A stretch of DNA of 64,000 bases from Planctomycetota bacterium (GTDB lineage Bacteria; Planctomycetota; UBA8742; UBA2392): the NCBI GenBank assembly GCA_025993795.1, contig JAMQHL010000013.1, forward strand, positions 1 through 64,000, given 5' to 3'. Below are positions 25,753 through 34,581 of this stretch, in pieces (position 1 is the first letter of the stretch; every line of letters starts with the position of its first letter). The position numbers and the translations under genes are program-made. Under the pieces are notes generated by a model that worked only from the letters and a program-made list of their open reading frames with translations, was not told the DNA's origin and searched no databases.

Positions 25753-26790
25753 GTGGGCCTGTTCAGCAAGAAGCAGAAGCCAAAAGAGTCGCCCGCCACG
25801 GACGAGCCGGCGTTGCCACCAGCCGAACCACCAGAACCCGCAGCCGAAAAAAAGGGCATGCTCGCCAAGCTCACGCGCGCGATCAGCAAGACGCGCATGG
25901 TGCTGAACCGCCGCGTGCTGGGCGTGATCGGGCTGGGCCAGAAGATCAACGACGACATTCTTGAGAAGCTCGAAGAGGCAATGATCGAAGCCGACTTCGG
26001 CGTCGAGACCACCGACTTTCTCATGGATGTCGTCCGCAGCGCCTGGAAGAACGGCAACATTGAGCAGACCACAGACATTCTGCCGTTCCTGCGCAAAGAC
26101 CTGAAACAGCGCCTGACGCACCGCGGCAACGAACTGCATTTTGCGCCCAAGAAACCCACCGTCATTCTCGTCGTCGGCATCAATGGCGCCGGCAAGACCA
26201 CCAGCATCGCCAAGCTGGCATGGTGGCTTGAAAGCTCAGGCCGCCACGTGGTTCTGGCCGCAGCCGACACGTTTCGCGCGGCGGCTGTGCAGCAGCTCAA
26301 GACATGGTCTGAGCGCATCGGGTGCGAGATCGTCACCGGCGCCGAACACGCGGACCCGGCCAGTGTCGCCCACCGTGCCGCTGAGCGCGCCCTGGAAGTC
26401 GGCGCCGATATCCTGCTGGTAGACACGGCGGGCCGGCTGCACACACAGAAGAACCTGATGGATGAGCTGCGCAAAATCAGCAACGCCTGCGCCGCCAAAA
26501 AGATTGAGGGCGCGCCGCACGAGACCATCCTGGTGCTCGACTCAACCACGGGCCAGAACGCGGTCACGCAAGCCGAAATGTTCAAGCAATCGGCCAATGT
26601 CACCGGCCTTTTCCTGGCTAAACTGGATGGCACAGCCAAGGGCGGCGCGGTCCTTACAATCAACGAAAAGGTCGAAGTACCGGTGAAGTTCGTCGGCCTG
26701 GGTGAGAAACTCGAAGACATGCAGCCGTTTGACGCGGACCGTTTCGTAGAAGCACTGTTCGACCTGGAAGGACTTACCGAAGCCGAATGA
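25753..26790 (+). CDS. ftsY: Signal recognition particle receptor FtsY
   Basis: This 345-residue protein is a complete FtsY. A short Pro/Glu/Ala-rich acidic A-region (about 10-35) precedes the helical N domain. The G domain shows P-loop GINGAGKT (142-149), DTFRAAAVQQL, DTAGR (224-228) and AKLDGTAKGG. It docks SRP-ribosome complexes at the membrane and hydrolyses GTP with Ffh. The start is GTG 25753. Its stop overlaps the start of the giant regulator gene by four bases (ATGA), which links the two translationally. Confidence 0.97.
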   Translation: MGLFSKKQKPKESPATDEPALPPAEPPEPAAEKKGMLAKLTRAISKTRMVLNRRVLGVIGLGQKINDDILEKLEEAMIEADFGVETTDFLMDVVRSAWKNGNIEQTTDILPFLRKDLKQRLTHRGNELHFAPKKPTVILVVGINGAGKTTSIAKLAWWLESSGRHVVLAAADTFRAAAVQQLKTWSERIGCEIVTGAEHADPASVAHRAAERALEVGADILLVDTAGRLHTQKNLMDELRKISNACAAKKIEGAPHETILVLDSTTGQNAVTQAEMFKQSANVTGLFLAKLDGTAKGGAVLTINEKVEVPVKFVGLGEKLEDMQPFDADRFVEALFDLEGLTEAE

Positions 26791-29700
26791 GCCAAGCCGT
26801 CACGGACATCAAAGACCTGCTTGCCGGCGCGCCCGGCAGCGTCAACCGCCTGATCCGGCGTTACGGCAAGGCCGTGGTCGATTACTGCACCGCGCTGATG
26901 CCTGACCGGGACAGCCGCTTTGAGCGCATGGTCGAAGATGTGCTGGTTGACATTCTGGCGCAGTCGCGCGCGGCAGTACGCAGCAGCAGCGACGACGAGG
27001 TGTTCGAGTTTGCCATGCAGGCGGCGACACAGACCGTTCGCGCGCGCTATCGTGATGTGCTCGAAAGCGATGCGCAGCCGCGCAAGGCAACCACAAGTTT
27101 TACGTTCGACGAGGTTGTGGCGCGTACCGGCATGTCGCGCGAACAGCTTACGCAGGGCATCAGTGAAGGCCGCGTGCGGGCCATCCGCGCCGACGACCAG
27201 TTGAAGATCAAGGCCGAAAGCGTCCCTGGCCTGCGCGAGCGCAAGCACCTGAGGGCGTATCACGTCACTGCGGCGGAGCGCGAACTGCTGTGCCTGCACT
27301 TCAGGCTGGGATTCAGCCCGGCGACAATCGGGCGCTGGGCCGGTGAGTCACCCGCGCACATTGAAGCCTTGATCGACGTCGCCGCGCGCAAGCTGGCGGC
27401 AGGCGTGAAGTCGCGCGAATCCGGGGCGAAACACGAAGACACCGAAATGCGCCGATACATTGATGGGCGCCTCGACGAAGACGAAACGGCAAAATTTGAA
27501 CGCAAGATCATCAAGGACAAGATCGGCCAGCAGCGGCTCGACGAATTGCGCGGGCAATCTGAGGCCATCCGCGAGATGTTCGACAGCCCTGAGTTCGACT
27601 TCTCGCGTGTCTCAATCCATGTGCGTGCACGCAACCCCCACCACGCGCTCAGCCTGCCGCCCTCTGCGGCACTTTGGGTCCAGGTGGTCGGCATTGTCGG
27701 CATGATGCTGATGTTCCACCGTGTCGGCGCCTACGTTGCGCCGCCTGAAGTCAACATCCGCGTGCTTACCGGCCGGGTTGAAATGCCGCCCGATGGCCGC
27801 ATGCGCGTCGGCGACAGCGCAGCCACTGGCCCCGGCGCACAGGCGCAGATTACCCTCGATGGCAGCAACCGCGTGCTTATGGCCGGCAATTCGAAGCTTG
27901 AGTTGCTGCGGCCCCGCGAGGATGCCCGCCAGGTGATGCGCCTGCACCAGGGCGAAATCTGGGGCCGCTTCACGGCCGCCGGCCACGCATTCGCCATTGC
28001 AATCAACGAATCCGAGCTTGGCAGTGACAGCGGTGCTGATTTCGACGTTGCCGCCGGCAAGGCCGCGCAACCCATGCTGCCTGACAACCTGCACACCGAG
28101 CGACTCCGGCTGCTCGCAGCGCGCTTCAAGTCTGTAGCAGACGGTCTGGAGTGCACCGCGCCGCTGCGCCAGTGGGCCGGATTCATCGCAGAGACCGACG
28201 AAGAAGGGCAAGGCCTGAAGCAGGGCGACCTCGTCACCGACATCGCCGGCCAGTCCGCGCCCGACATCGAACGCCTGATGCAACGTGCCGCGCTGCTTAT
28301 GCCCGGCGACGCTATGGCTGTTACGGTCAGGCGCGGAAGCGAGGAGTTTCCGGCAGCGATCCGGCTTCAAGACCTTGAGGTGTCGGCCGTGGTGCGCGTG
28401 TTCCAGGGGGCTGTGATTCTTTCGGGCGCTGGTGGCGAGGCTGCGGTAAACCGGGGGCAGTGGGCACTGATGTTTGACACGGCGCCGCCGATTGTGGGCC
28501 GTGAGTATGAAAACTTTCGCGACCTGCGCATCAGCGCATCCATGCGCTTCAAAGAGACGCTGCACTGGCTGAACACCGAGAGCTATCCGCTGCGGGCAGA
28601 ACAAAGCCTGCTTGCCGTTGACCGGCCCCTGCGGGTACTGGCGCAGGGACTCGAGAATTTGCGCGGCGAAGAGGTGCGGCGCAAGGCACGACCGGAGATC
28701 ATTGAGTTCGAGCGCCAGTTGCAGGAAACATTGGATGCCGCCCGCGCCCGCGTCGAACGCGGCCAGGGCAACCCGCGGGGCGATGGTGCCGCCGCACTGA
28801 GCGACGACGAGCTACTCAGAGTCGAAAGCGAAATCATGGGCGTAGTCGCCCACTGGCGCCGCCAGAGCGGCACCGGCATTTACGGCACCTTGGGCGAAGC
28901 CGCCAAGACCCTTCACTCGGACATATCCCGCGGCAACGATGAGCTGGGCACCCGCGACAAGCAACTGGGCGAGGCGGCTGCGTTGCGCAAGCGGCTTGCG
29001 GAAACGATCGATGCAATCGCGCTGCAGGATGCCGAGATTGCCAAGCTCCTGGCGAGCGATTTCTACGATGCCGACGGCAGCAAACGCGAAGCCTTGAGCA
29101 ACCAAGTCGCCGACTTGAACGCCCGCGTCCGCGCGGGCCAGCAGGCAAGCGGACGCCTGGACCTGCTGAAGCTGAAACTGAACGAGCTGGATGCCAAGAT
29201 CGACGACCAGCGCCGCCTGCTGCCAGACCTCACGCGCAGCGTAGAAGACGCCGAAGCCGCCTTTGCCGAAATTGAAAAGAAGCTCGCCGCGAACCTGTAC
29301 ACACCCGCCAAACTCGAGGCCGCAGTTGCCGCCAGGATTGCCGCCGACAAGGCATTGACCGACGCGCAAGAGGCGCTGGCAGCACTTAATGCAGTCCATG
29401 CGTCCGCCGCAGCAGCACTCAAAGATGCCGAAGCGGCTGTACTGAAAGCAGACGAAGCCAGACGCCCCCTTCAGGACGCCAAGGACGCCGCATCGGATAC
29501 GCTGCTCGACGCTCTGGCCGCCCGCAAAGCCGCCCTGGATGAGCAGTCAACCCGCCAAGCCGAGGTTGATCAGGCGCAGACCGCGCTGGACGCACTGCCC
29601 GAAAACGACCCTGCACGCCCGGCCGCTGAGAAGAAGCTGCAAGAGGCGCAGGCGGCGCTGAACACCGCAACCACGACGCTGGACCAGGCCAAGGCGACGG

Positions 29701-30701
29701 CCGGCGCCGCTGAAAAGAAGCTGGGCGAAGCAGACGCGAACCTCGCGGCAGCAAGCAAGAAGGCAGCCGATGCGGCAAGCGCCCGCGACGCCGCCAGGAC
29801 TGCGGCAGACAACGCCGCAGCCAGCGCAACCCGGCAGTCAGCAGCCACTGAAGCCGCCAGGGCATCCGCAGAACGGGCCCAGACACAAGTGGCCGTGCTG
29901 GAAGACGCCAAGGCTGAACGGGTGATGCTCGACACACGACGGGCCGAGGCCGAAGCAACCCGCACAGCGGCGCACGACGCACTGGAGCAGGTGGAAGACC
30001 GCCTGGCTGCCCTTGAAGCCGATGCCGCGCCGCGACGCGACGAGTTCAAGAAGGAAGTCGCAATCGTTGAGGCGGGCGACGCAGCAAAGGAGGCGCTGGT
30101 TGAAGTCAAGCGCGAACGTGAGCGCTACCAGGCCGTGACCGACGAGATTGAACTGCGCGGCAAAGACCGCAAAGCGCTTGAAGAAGAGCGAGACCGCCTC
30201 GCCAACGCCGACGCCGTAAAGTTCTACGACCGCCTGATCGAAGAGTACGCCCAACTGCAGGCCCGTGTCCGCGCCCACGAGTACCTTCGCGCACGAGCAT
30301 TGCTTGAAGACGGCAACTTCGCCCACCGCCAGCAACTGGCACTCGACCGCTTCCGCGAAGCGGCCGACAAGGCCCGCGAAGAGGCCGTCGCGCTGTTGAC
30401 CAGCTTCTGCCCCGAGTATGAAGCGAAAGGATACGACGCCGCAAGAATGGCGGAGCTGCGCCCGGCTGTGCTGTCTGCCCTGTGGTCGCTTTACTACGAC
30501 GCGGCGATTGAGCGCTCTGACGTCGGGGGCAGCGTATGCTATTATGTGATCATCCAGTCGGGGGCGCAGGCGACTGCGCTGCAGGCACTGGAAGACCGCT
30601 GGCGCGCGTACCTGACAAGCGCGCTGGGCAAGGAGACATACGAAACCGTGAGCGCGCTGACCGCCGAGCAGTTGAAACCGCCCGCCCCGGAGGGCGAATA
30701 A
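26787..30701 (+). CDS. Sigma-like / FecR-like / PDZ-like / coiled-coil membrane protein (1304 aa)
   Basis: Domains I infer from sequence patterns, in order: a sigma region 2-like helical segment (about 1-95); a MerR/excisionase-type helix-turn-helix (about 105-146, DEVVARTGMSREQLTQG); a sigma region 4-like helix-turn-helix (about 155-206, TAAERELLCLHFRLGFSPATI); an anti-sigma-like acidic helix MRRYIDGRLDEDETAKFE (221-238); one membrane helix (about 294-317); a FecR-like beta domain (about 321-421, VLTGRVEMPPDGRMRVGD); a PDZ-like domain (about 460-528, GLKQGDLVTDIAGQ); and a very long Ala/Glu/Lys coiled coil (about 700-1190) with a helical cap. This would put transcription-factor-like modules inside the cell and the sensor and coil outside. 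It is coupled to ftsY upstream and to the small gene downstream. The modules are recognised by pattern only. Confidence 0.7.
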   Translation: MSQAVTDIKDLLAGAPGSVNRLIRRYGKAVVDYCTALMPDRDSRFERMVEDVLVDILAQSRAAVRSSSDDEVFEFAMQAATQTVRARYRDVLESDAQPRKATTSFTFDEVVARTGMSREQLTQGISEGRVRAIRADDQLKIKAESVPGLRERKHLRAYHVTAAERELLCLHFRLGFSPATIGRWAGESPAHIEALIDVAARKLAAGVKSRESGAKHEDTEMRRYIDGRLDEDETAKFERKIIKDKIGQQRLDELRGQSEAIREMFDSPEFDFSRVSIHVRARNPHHALSLPPSAALWVQVVGIVGMMLMFHRVGAYVAPPEVNIRVLTGRVEMPPDGRMRVGDSAATGPGAQAQITLDGSNRVLMAGNSKLELLRPREDARQVMRLHQGEIWGRFTAAGHAFAIAINESELGSDSGADFDVAAGKAAQPMLPDNLHTERLRLLAARFKSVADGLECTAPLRQWAGFIAETDEEGQGLKQGDLVTDIAGQSAPDIERLMQRAALLMPGDAMAVTVRRGSEEFPAAIRLQDLEVSAVVRVFQGAVILSGAGGEAAVNRGQWALMFDTAPPIVGREYENFRDLRISASMRFKETLHWLNTESYPLRAEQSLLAVDRPLRVLAQGLENLRGEEVRRKARPEIIEFERQLQETLDAARARVERGQGNPRGDGAAALSDDELLRVESEIMGVVAHWRRQSGTGIYGTLGEAAKTLHSDISRGNDELGTRDKQLGEAAALRKRLAETIDAIALQDAEIAKLLASDFYDADGSKREALSNQVADLNARVRAGQQASGRLDLLKLKLNELDAKIDDQRRLLPDLTRSVEDAEAAFAEIEKKLAANLYTPAKLEAAVAARIAADKALTDAQEALAALNAVHASAAAALKDAEAAVLKADEARRPLQDAKDAASDTLLDALAARKAALDEQSTRQAEVDQAQTALDALPENDPARPAAEKKLQEAQAALNTATTTLDQAKATAGAAEKKLGEADANLAAASKKAADAASARDAARTAADNAAASATRQSAATEAARASAERAQTQVAVLEDAKAERVMLDTRRAEAEATRTAAHDALEQVEDRLAALEADAAPRRDEFKKEVAIVEAGDAAKEALVEVKRERERYQAVTDEIELRGKDRKALEEERDRLANADAVKFYDRLIEEYAQLQARVRAHEYLRARALLEDGNFAHRQQLALDRFREAADKAREEAVALLTSFCPEYEAKGYDAARMAELRPAVLSALWSLYYDAAIERSDVGGSVCYYVIIQSGAQATALQALEDRWRAYLTSALGKETYETVSALTAEQLKPPAPEGE

Positions 30702-31057
30702 TGTCCAAAGACAGCATCTTGTGTTGCAAGCGCAGCAAGGTCTGGTTGCCCGACGAGTATCTCACGACCATCGTAGGCGACTGTGACCGTGGCAAGTTCA
30801 AGGTAACACGGCCGTTCACGTTTCCGTGTATGCTGATGCCCAACGGCAACCTTTACATTGAAGAACAGGAAGGCGTTGAGATCGAGTTTGCAAACATTGA
30901 CCTCGCCCAGATCAAGTGCGGAAGCTGCACCGGCGAAGTTGAAATCAGGCAGATCGACATGCGCGAGATTCTTGACCGCCTGCGCCAGCAGGAAATCAGC
31001 ATGAAAGAGCGCCGCAGGCAGCGCGACTCGGCCAAACAGCCCAAGCCCGGCAAGTAG
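30701..31057 (+). CDS. Small Cys-containing protein, unknown
   Basis: This 118-residue protein has no signal peptide. Cysteines occur as a CC pair at 8-9, then singly, and as CGSC at about 73-76. That pattern could bind zinc or an Fe-S cluster or form a redox pair. The C-terminal 35 residues are a charged helix (LRQQEISMKERRRQRDSA). The start codon shares one base with the stop of the 1304-residue protein (TAATG), so expression is tightly coupled. I do not recognise the family. A cytoplasmic partner of the giant regulator is a reasonable guess. Confidence 0.65.
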   Translation: MSKDSILCCKRSKVWLPDEYLTTIVGDCDRGKFKVTRPFTFPCMLMPNGNLYIEEQEGVEIEFANIDLAQIKCGSCTGEVEIRQIDMREILDRLRQQEISMKERRRQRDSAKQPKPGK

Positions 31058-31077
31058 ACGACCGCACGGAGACCCAC

Positions 31078-31683
31078 ATGAGCAACGTTCGCATCCTGAC
31101 AGGCGGCTTGGTGCTGATCGTCCTGGCGTTGGCCGGCGGCACCGGTTACCTGATTTACGAGCGCATCCAGAACGAGGTCGGCCCGCAGGAAAAAGCCACC
31201 AAACAGGAAGTCGAAGAAATCCGCACCGACGTCACCACACTCAAGGACAACGACAAGGTCCAGAGCGGCAAGATTGCCGTGCTTGAAGACGAAATGATCG
31301 CGGCCAAGGGGCGCCTCACCGACGCCGAGGGCAAGCTCGACCTGCACAATAAGCTGATCGCGAAACTGGAAAAGGACGTAGACGGCAACAAGGCCGAAAT
31401 CGCCGAGGCAAAGAAAGAGCGCGATCGCCTTGAGAAGGCAATGCAGGCTGATCGCAAGCGCCTCGATGACGTGGAAAGCCAGCTCGCCACGGCCAAGAAA
31501 GAGCGCGAAGAAATCCGCAAGCAACTCCAGGCCCAGGGCGAGCGCATCGACGAGCAGGAAAAACGCCTGGAAAAAATGGAAAAGAAGGGCGACGAACGAG
31601 ACGCCGAAGTGGCCGAGCTGAAACGCCAGCTGGCTGAGCTTCGCAAGCAGCTAGGCCTCGAAAAAGACCCACCAACCAGCTGA
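31078..31683 (+). CDS. Membrane-anchored coiled-coil protein
   Basis: This 201-residue protein has one N-terminal membrane helix (about 7-26). It is then an almost uninterrupted charged coiled coil (about 40-195) rich in Glu, Lys, Asp and Gln, with heptad spacing. GGAG lies upstream of the ATG. It is third in the run after ftsY and the giant coiled-coil protein, so the two coiled coils could assemble with each other. No enzymatic motif is visible. Confidence 0.72.
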   Translation: MSNVRILTGGLVLIVLALAGGTGYLIYERIQNEVGPQEKATKQEVEEIRTDVTTLKDNDKVQSGKIAVLEDEMIAAKGRLTDAEGKLDLHNKLIAKLEKDVDGNKAEIAEAKKERDRLEKAMQADRKRLDDVESQLATAKKEREEIRKQLQAQGERIDEQEKRLEKMEKKGDERDAEVAELKRQLAELRKQLGLEKDPPTS

Positions 31684-31696
31684 CAAGTCGGCAATG

Positions 31697-32653
31697 CTAC
31701 CCAAGGGCCTTCTGCACGTTGTCGGCCAGCATGCGGATGAACGCCGGGTGAGTGTTCACTGCCTGCGCGGCCACGAACGGCACACCCAGCTTCTTCGCGT
31801 GCTGATGGCCTTCGATGCCCAGGTCGTACAGAACTTCCACGTTGTCGCACAGGAAGCCGATTGGTGCGGCAACGATTTTCGTCGCCCCCGCTTCGTGCAA
31901 CTGGTCCATGGCTTTGGTGAGATAGGGCGTTGTCCACTCGATCTTGCTGTCTGAGGGCGCACTCTGGTAGCCAACGATCCAGTTGCTCGCCCGCACTTTC
32001 TCGGCCACCAGTTGCGCCGTTTCTTTGATCTGCTCGACGTACTTGCTGGTGCGCACAATCGGCATCGGCACTGCGTGCGCCGTCAACAGCAGGCCGGTCG
32101 TGCTGTTGGTCAGATCCGCGCCCAGCTTGCCCGCCGCTTCGCGCACGCGCTCTGCCAGCGCGTCGATGAACCCCAGCTTGTTCCAGATCGGGTCGCACAC
32201 CCCCGCCCACTTGGGCCGCTTGTCGTCGAGCAGCCGATCAAGACCCTCGCTTACGCGCCGCAGGTAGCTGTCCCAACTGACCGAACTCTGATGCGGCGTC
32301 ATCACCAGCGTGATGAACTCGCGCACGCCATCGCGGGCAAGCTGGACCACCTGGTCGGCGATGTGCGGCATCCAGTGGTCGTAACCGACACTGATCTTCA
32401 GCTTGATGCCGCGCCTCGCAAGCTCGTCGCCAACCGCAGCAGCTTGTGCCTCGGTGATTTCATTGAAGCGAGAGAAGCCCCCCAGCTCTTTGTAGTGCGC
32501 GACAACCTCGGTCACGCGGGCCTGGCGCGCCGGGTTGTCGCCGAAGATGCCTGAAACGAAGCAAGTTGCCTCACCGGGGCAGGTCTCAAACCGCTTGCAG
32601 CAGCCGGGCGTCGGCCCTCCGAATGCCAGTACCAGCAGGTGTTCAGCCGCCAT
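31697..32653 (-). CDS. hemH: Ferrochelatase
   Basis: This 318-residue enzyme inserts iron into a porphyrin in haem synthesis. The catalytic His is in LLTAHAVPM and the partner Glu in DNVEVLYDLG. GYQSAPSDSKIEW and PIGFLCDNVE match the family. Four cysteines in the first 31 residues (18, 19, 25, 31) are unusual for a bacterial ferrochelatase and could hold an Fe-S cluster or metal. ATG 32653 follows GAGGAAG; an in-frame codon at 32683 is less likely. The start overlaps the preceding gene by 11 bases. Whether the substrate is protoporphyrin or coproporphyrin cannot be read here. Confidence 0.9.
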   Translation of the reverse strand: MAAEHLLVLAFGGPTPGCCKRFETCPGEATCFVSGIFGDNPARQARVTEVVAHYKELGGFSRFNEITEAQAAAVGDELARRGIKLKISVGYDHWMPHIADQVVQLARDGVREFITLVMTPHQSSVSWDSYLRRVSEGLDRLLDDKRPKWAGVCDPIWNKLGFIDALAERVREAAGKLGADLTNSTTGLLLTAHAVPMPIVRTSKYVEQIKETAQLVAEKVRASNWIVGYQSAPSDSKIEWTTPYLTKAMDQLHEAGATKIVAAPIGFLCDNVEVLYDLGIEGHQHAKKLGVPFVAAQAVNTHPAFIRMLADNVQKALG

Positions 32654-33554
32654 GGTGCGCTTCCTCGATGAGCATGGGTTCAATTCGCCACAGTTTGCGC
32701 AGCTCGCGCAACGTAAGCTGGCCGGTTTCGTTGGTGGCGCCGGCGCCCGGCGGCAGGTTCTTTCTCGTCGCGCCGCTGGTGACTTTGTCGGTTACTCCCC
32801 ACCAGAAACGTTCGCGCGCATCCAGGCTCAGCAATGCGCCGCGGCGAATCTGTGCGCGCTGTTCGTCGGTCGCGCAGTAGCTGACCAATGCTTCTTCCAG
32901 CCATGCGCCGTGGTCCTGGTCCTGGTCGATGTGCATAGTCCAGTACTCGATTTCGTTCTCGGCAAAGCCGGCTTTGCGCAGGCCGGCGACCGCAAGTGCA
33001 AACATGGCAGGAATGCTCCACTCATGGCCGGGGCCAAGGGCGCCTAAACCCACCAGAAACGGCTCTTCAATGCAGATGCGGTAGTGCTCGCGAATGAAGT
33101 GGATGACTTCGGGATGCAGCTTGACGTTGTCCTCTTCGCCGGGCGCGTGCCCCGCCGCGTGCATGAACTTGCGGTAATGCTCGCTGTGATCCTGCCCCTG
33201 GCTGCGTTGTCCATATTCGTCTACCAGCACCTTGGCCAGCCAGCACTTGGCTTCGCTGCCGGGCGCGCGCAGCAGCAGCAGTTCCATGTACCGCGTGAAG
33301 TTGCCCACCAGCGGAAAGTGCTGGCCTGCCAGCACCATGAAGTCAAAGCGTGTGCGCGGGTCGCTCTTCATGCGGCCCAGAATCGAATGCCCGACGCCGG
33401 CGTGGCTGCGGATCTCCTCGCGCAAGGCGGCCAGGAACAGACGGGCATCGGTTTCAGCTTCGACGGTCAAGCAGGCAATCTCCGGGTCACGCACGCACGC
33501 TAGTTCAACCCGCCCTCGGCTGCCAGACGCCAGTGCATGCACGGTGAATGTCAT
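32643..33554 (-). CDS. Haem-oxygenase-like iron-containing enzyme (HDO/PqqC-like fold)
   Basis: This 303-residue protein has the all-helical core of the iron-containing redox enzyme family (haem-oxygenase-like diiron oxidases such as CADD). Likely ligands are Glu and His in VDEYGQ and HSEHYRKFMHAAGH, Glu/His in HEWSIPAMFALA, and His/Asp/His in EYWTMHIDQDQDHG. These enzymes use O2 at a diiron site, or in PqqC bind PQQ without metal. The C-terminal tail about 250-303 is extra. It is upstream of and overlaps hemH, so it probably acts on a haem-pathway or iron-related substrate. The start at 33554 is set by family alignment. Confidence 0.75.
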   Translation of the reverse strand: MTFTVHALASGSRGRVELACVRDPEIACLTVEAETDARLFLAALREEIRSHAGVGHSILGRMKSDPRTRFDFMVLAGQHFPLVGNFTRYMELLLLRAPGSEAKCWLAKVLVDEYGQRSQGQDHSEHYRKFMHAAGHAPGEEDNVKLHPEVIHFIREHYRICIEEPFLVGLGALGPGHEWSIPAMFALAVAGLRKAGFAENEIEYWTMHIDQDQDHGAWLEEALVSYCATDEQRAQIRRGALLSLDARERFWWGVTDKVTSGATRKNLPPGAGATNETGQLTLRELRKLWRIEPMLIEEAHHGG

Positions 33555-33657
33555 TTTCCGCACTGCAGCATTCGCCCGCCGCGACCACGAAGGCGCGGGC
33601 GCACAAGTCATTCTTCAAAGTGTTCGGCCCGGTCCTGCTTTCGGGGGCTGTGCTTTG

Positions 33658-34446
33658 TCAGCTCAGGGCAGCCACGGCAGACTCCTGCACAGTTTCATCG
33701 GCGGACATCAGGAACGGCGCGACAATCCAGAAGATACCGATCAAGATGCAGGCAACGGCCGCGACATACATGCTGCCCTTCAGCAAGGCGGGCGACCGTG
33801 AACCCAGCCGTGAGGTGACAGCGCCAAAAGCGCCGGCAAACAACCCCATGCTCAGGATTGAACCTGCCGCGAACCCGGCCAGATAGGCAAAACTCACCGT
33901 CAGGGTCGGCGCCAGAAGCGCGGGAATCACGCCCAGCAGGTGCGCCATGCCGGCAAGGCCGTGCAATGTGCCGGCCCCGATCGCTGCGTGTTTGTGCAGG
34001 TGCGAGTGCCAAGAGGCCTTGTCGGAAGGGTCATGGGCGTCATCGGTATGGGCGTGCAGGTGCGCATGGGTGTCGGCGTCGTGTGTGTGCTCATGCACAT
34101 GCAGGTTCTGACGCATCGCGGACCGGACACCCCACAGACCCAGGGCAATCAGCATGACGCCAACCATGCGCTCGCCCCACTCCTCGACAGGGCCGAGGTC
34201 CAGGGATTCGCGGCCAGCCAGCAGGATGACCGCCACGATGACGACGCCAAGGCTGTGGCCTGCCCCCCAGCGAACGCCCAGCCATGCTGCTTTGAATTTT
34301 CGGTTCACGGACAGCGGCAGCAACGCCGCCAGATGGTCGGCGCCCAGAAACGTGTGTGCCATACCGGCCAGCAACCCGCTCCACAAGGCCAGATGAACCG
34401 TATCCACGGGGATCGCACCGGCGCCACTGGCAAGTACATTGAACAT
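33658..34446 (-). CDS. NiCoT/UreH-like nickel or cobalt transporter
   Basis: This 262-residue polytopic protein has about six membrane helices. The second helix carries HTFLGADHLAALL, a variant of the HX4DH signature of nickel/cobalt permeases. A cytoplasmic-type loop (about 117-156) is extremely His/Asp-rich (HVHEHTHDADTHAHLHAH), suitable for metal capture. LHGLAGMAHLLG at the next helix is a second His-containing motif. Nickel or cobalt is likely, but export rather than import cannot be excluded. ATG 34446 is chosen at the first helix; upstream codons have no signal. It is divergent from the membrane spermidine-synthase-like gene. Confidence 0.75.
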   Translation of the reverse strand: MFNVLASGAGAIPVDTVHLALWSGLLAGMAHTFLGADHLAALLPLSVNRKFKAAWLGVRWGAGHSLGVVIVAVILLAGRESLDLGPVEEWGERMVGVMLIALGLWGVRSAMRQNLHVHEHTHDADTHAHLHAHTDDAHDPSDKASWHSHLHKHAAIGAGTLHGLAGMAHLLGVIPALLAPTLTVSFAYLAGFAAGSILSMGLFAGAFGAVTSRLGSRSPALLKGSMYVAAVACILIGIFWIVAPFLMSADETVQESAVAALS

Positions 34447-34581
34447 CTGCCACGAATCCTTCACCCTGACCAGACCCACCACGCTGAATGATAGTACGCG
34501 GCTGCACGCGGCGCACGTCACGAATCCTGACTCTGAGCATCCCCTTTACGACGTGCTTCAGGCCCGGCATTGTGCGCCACC

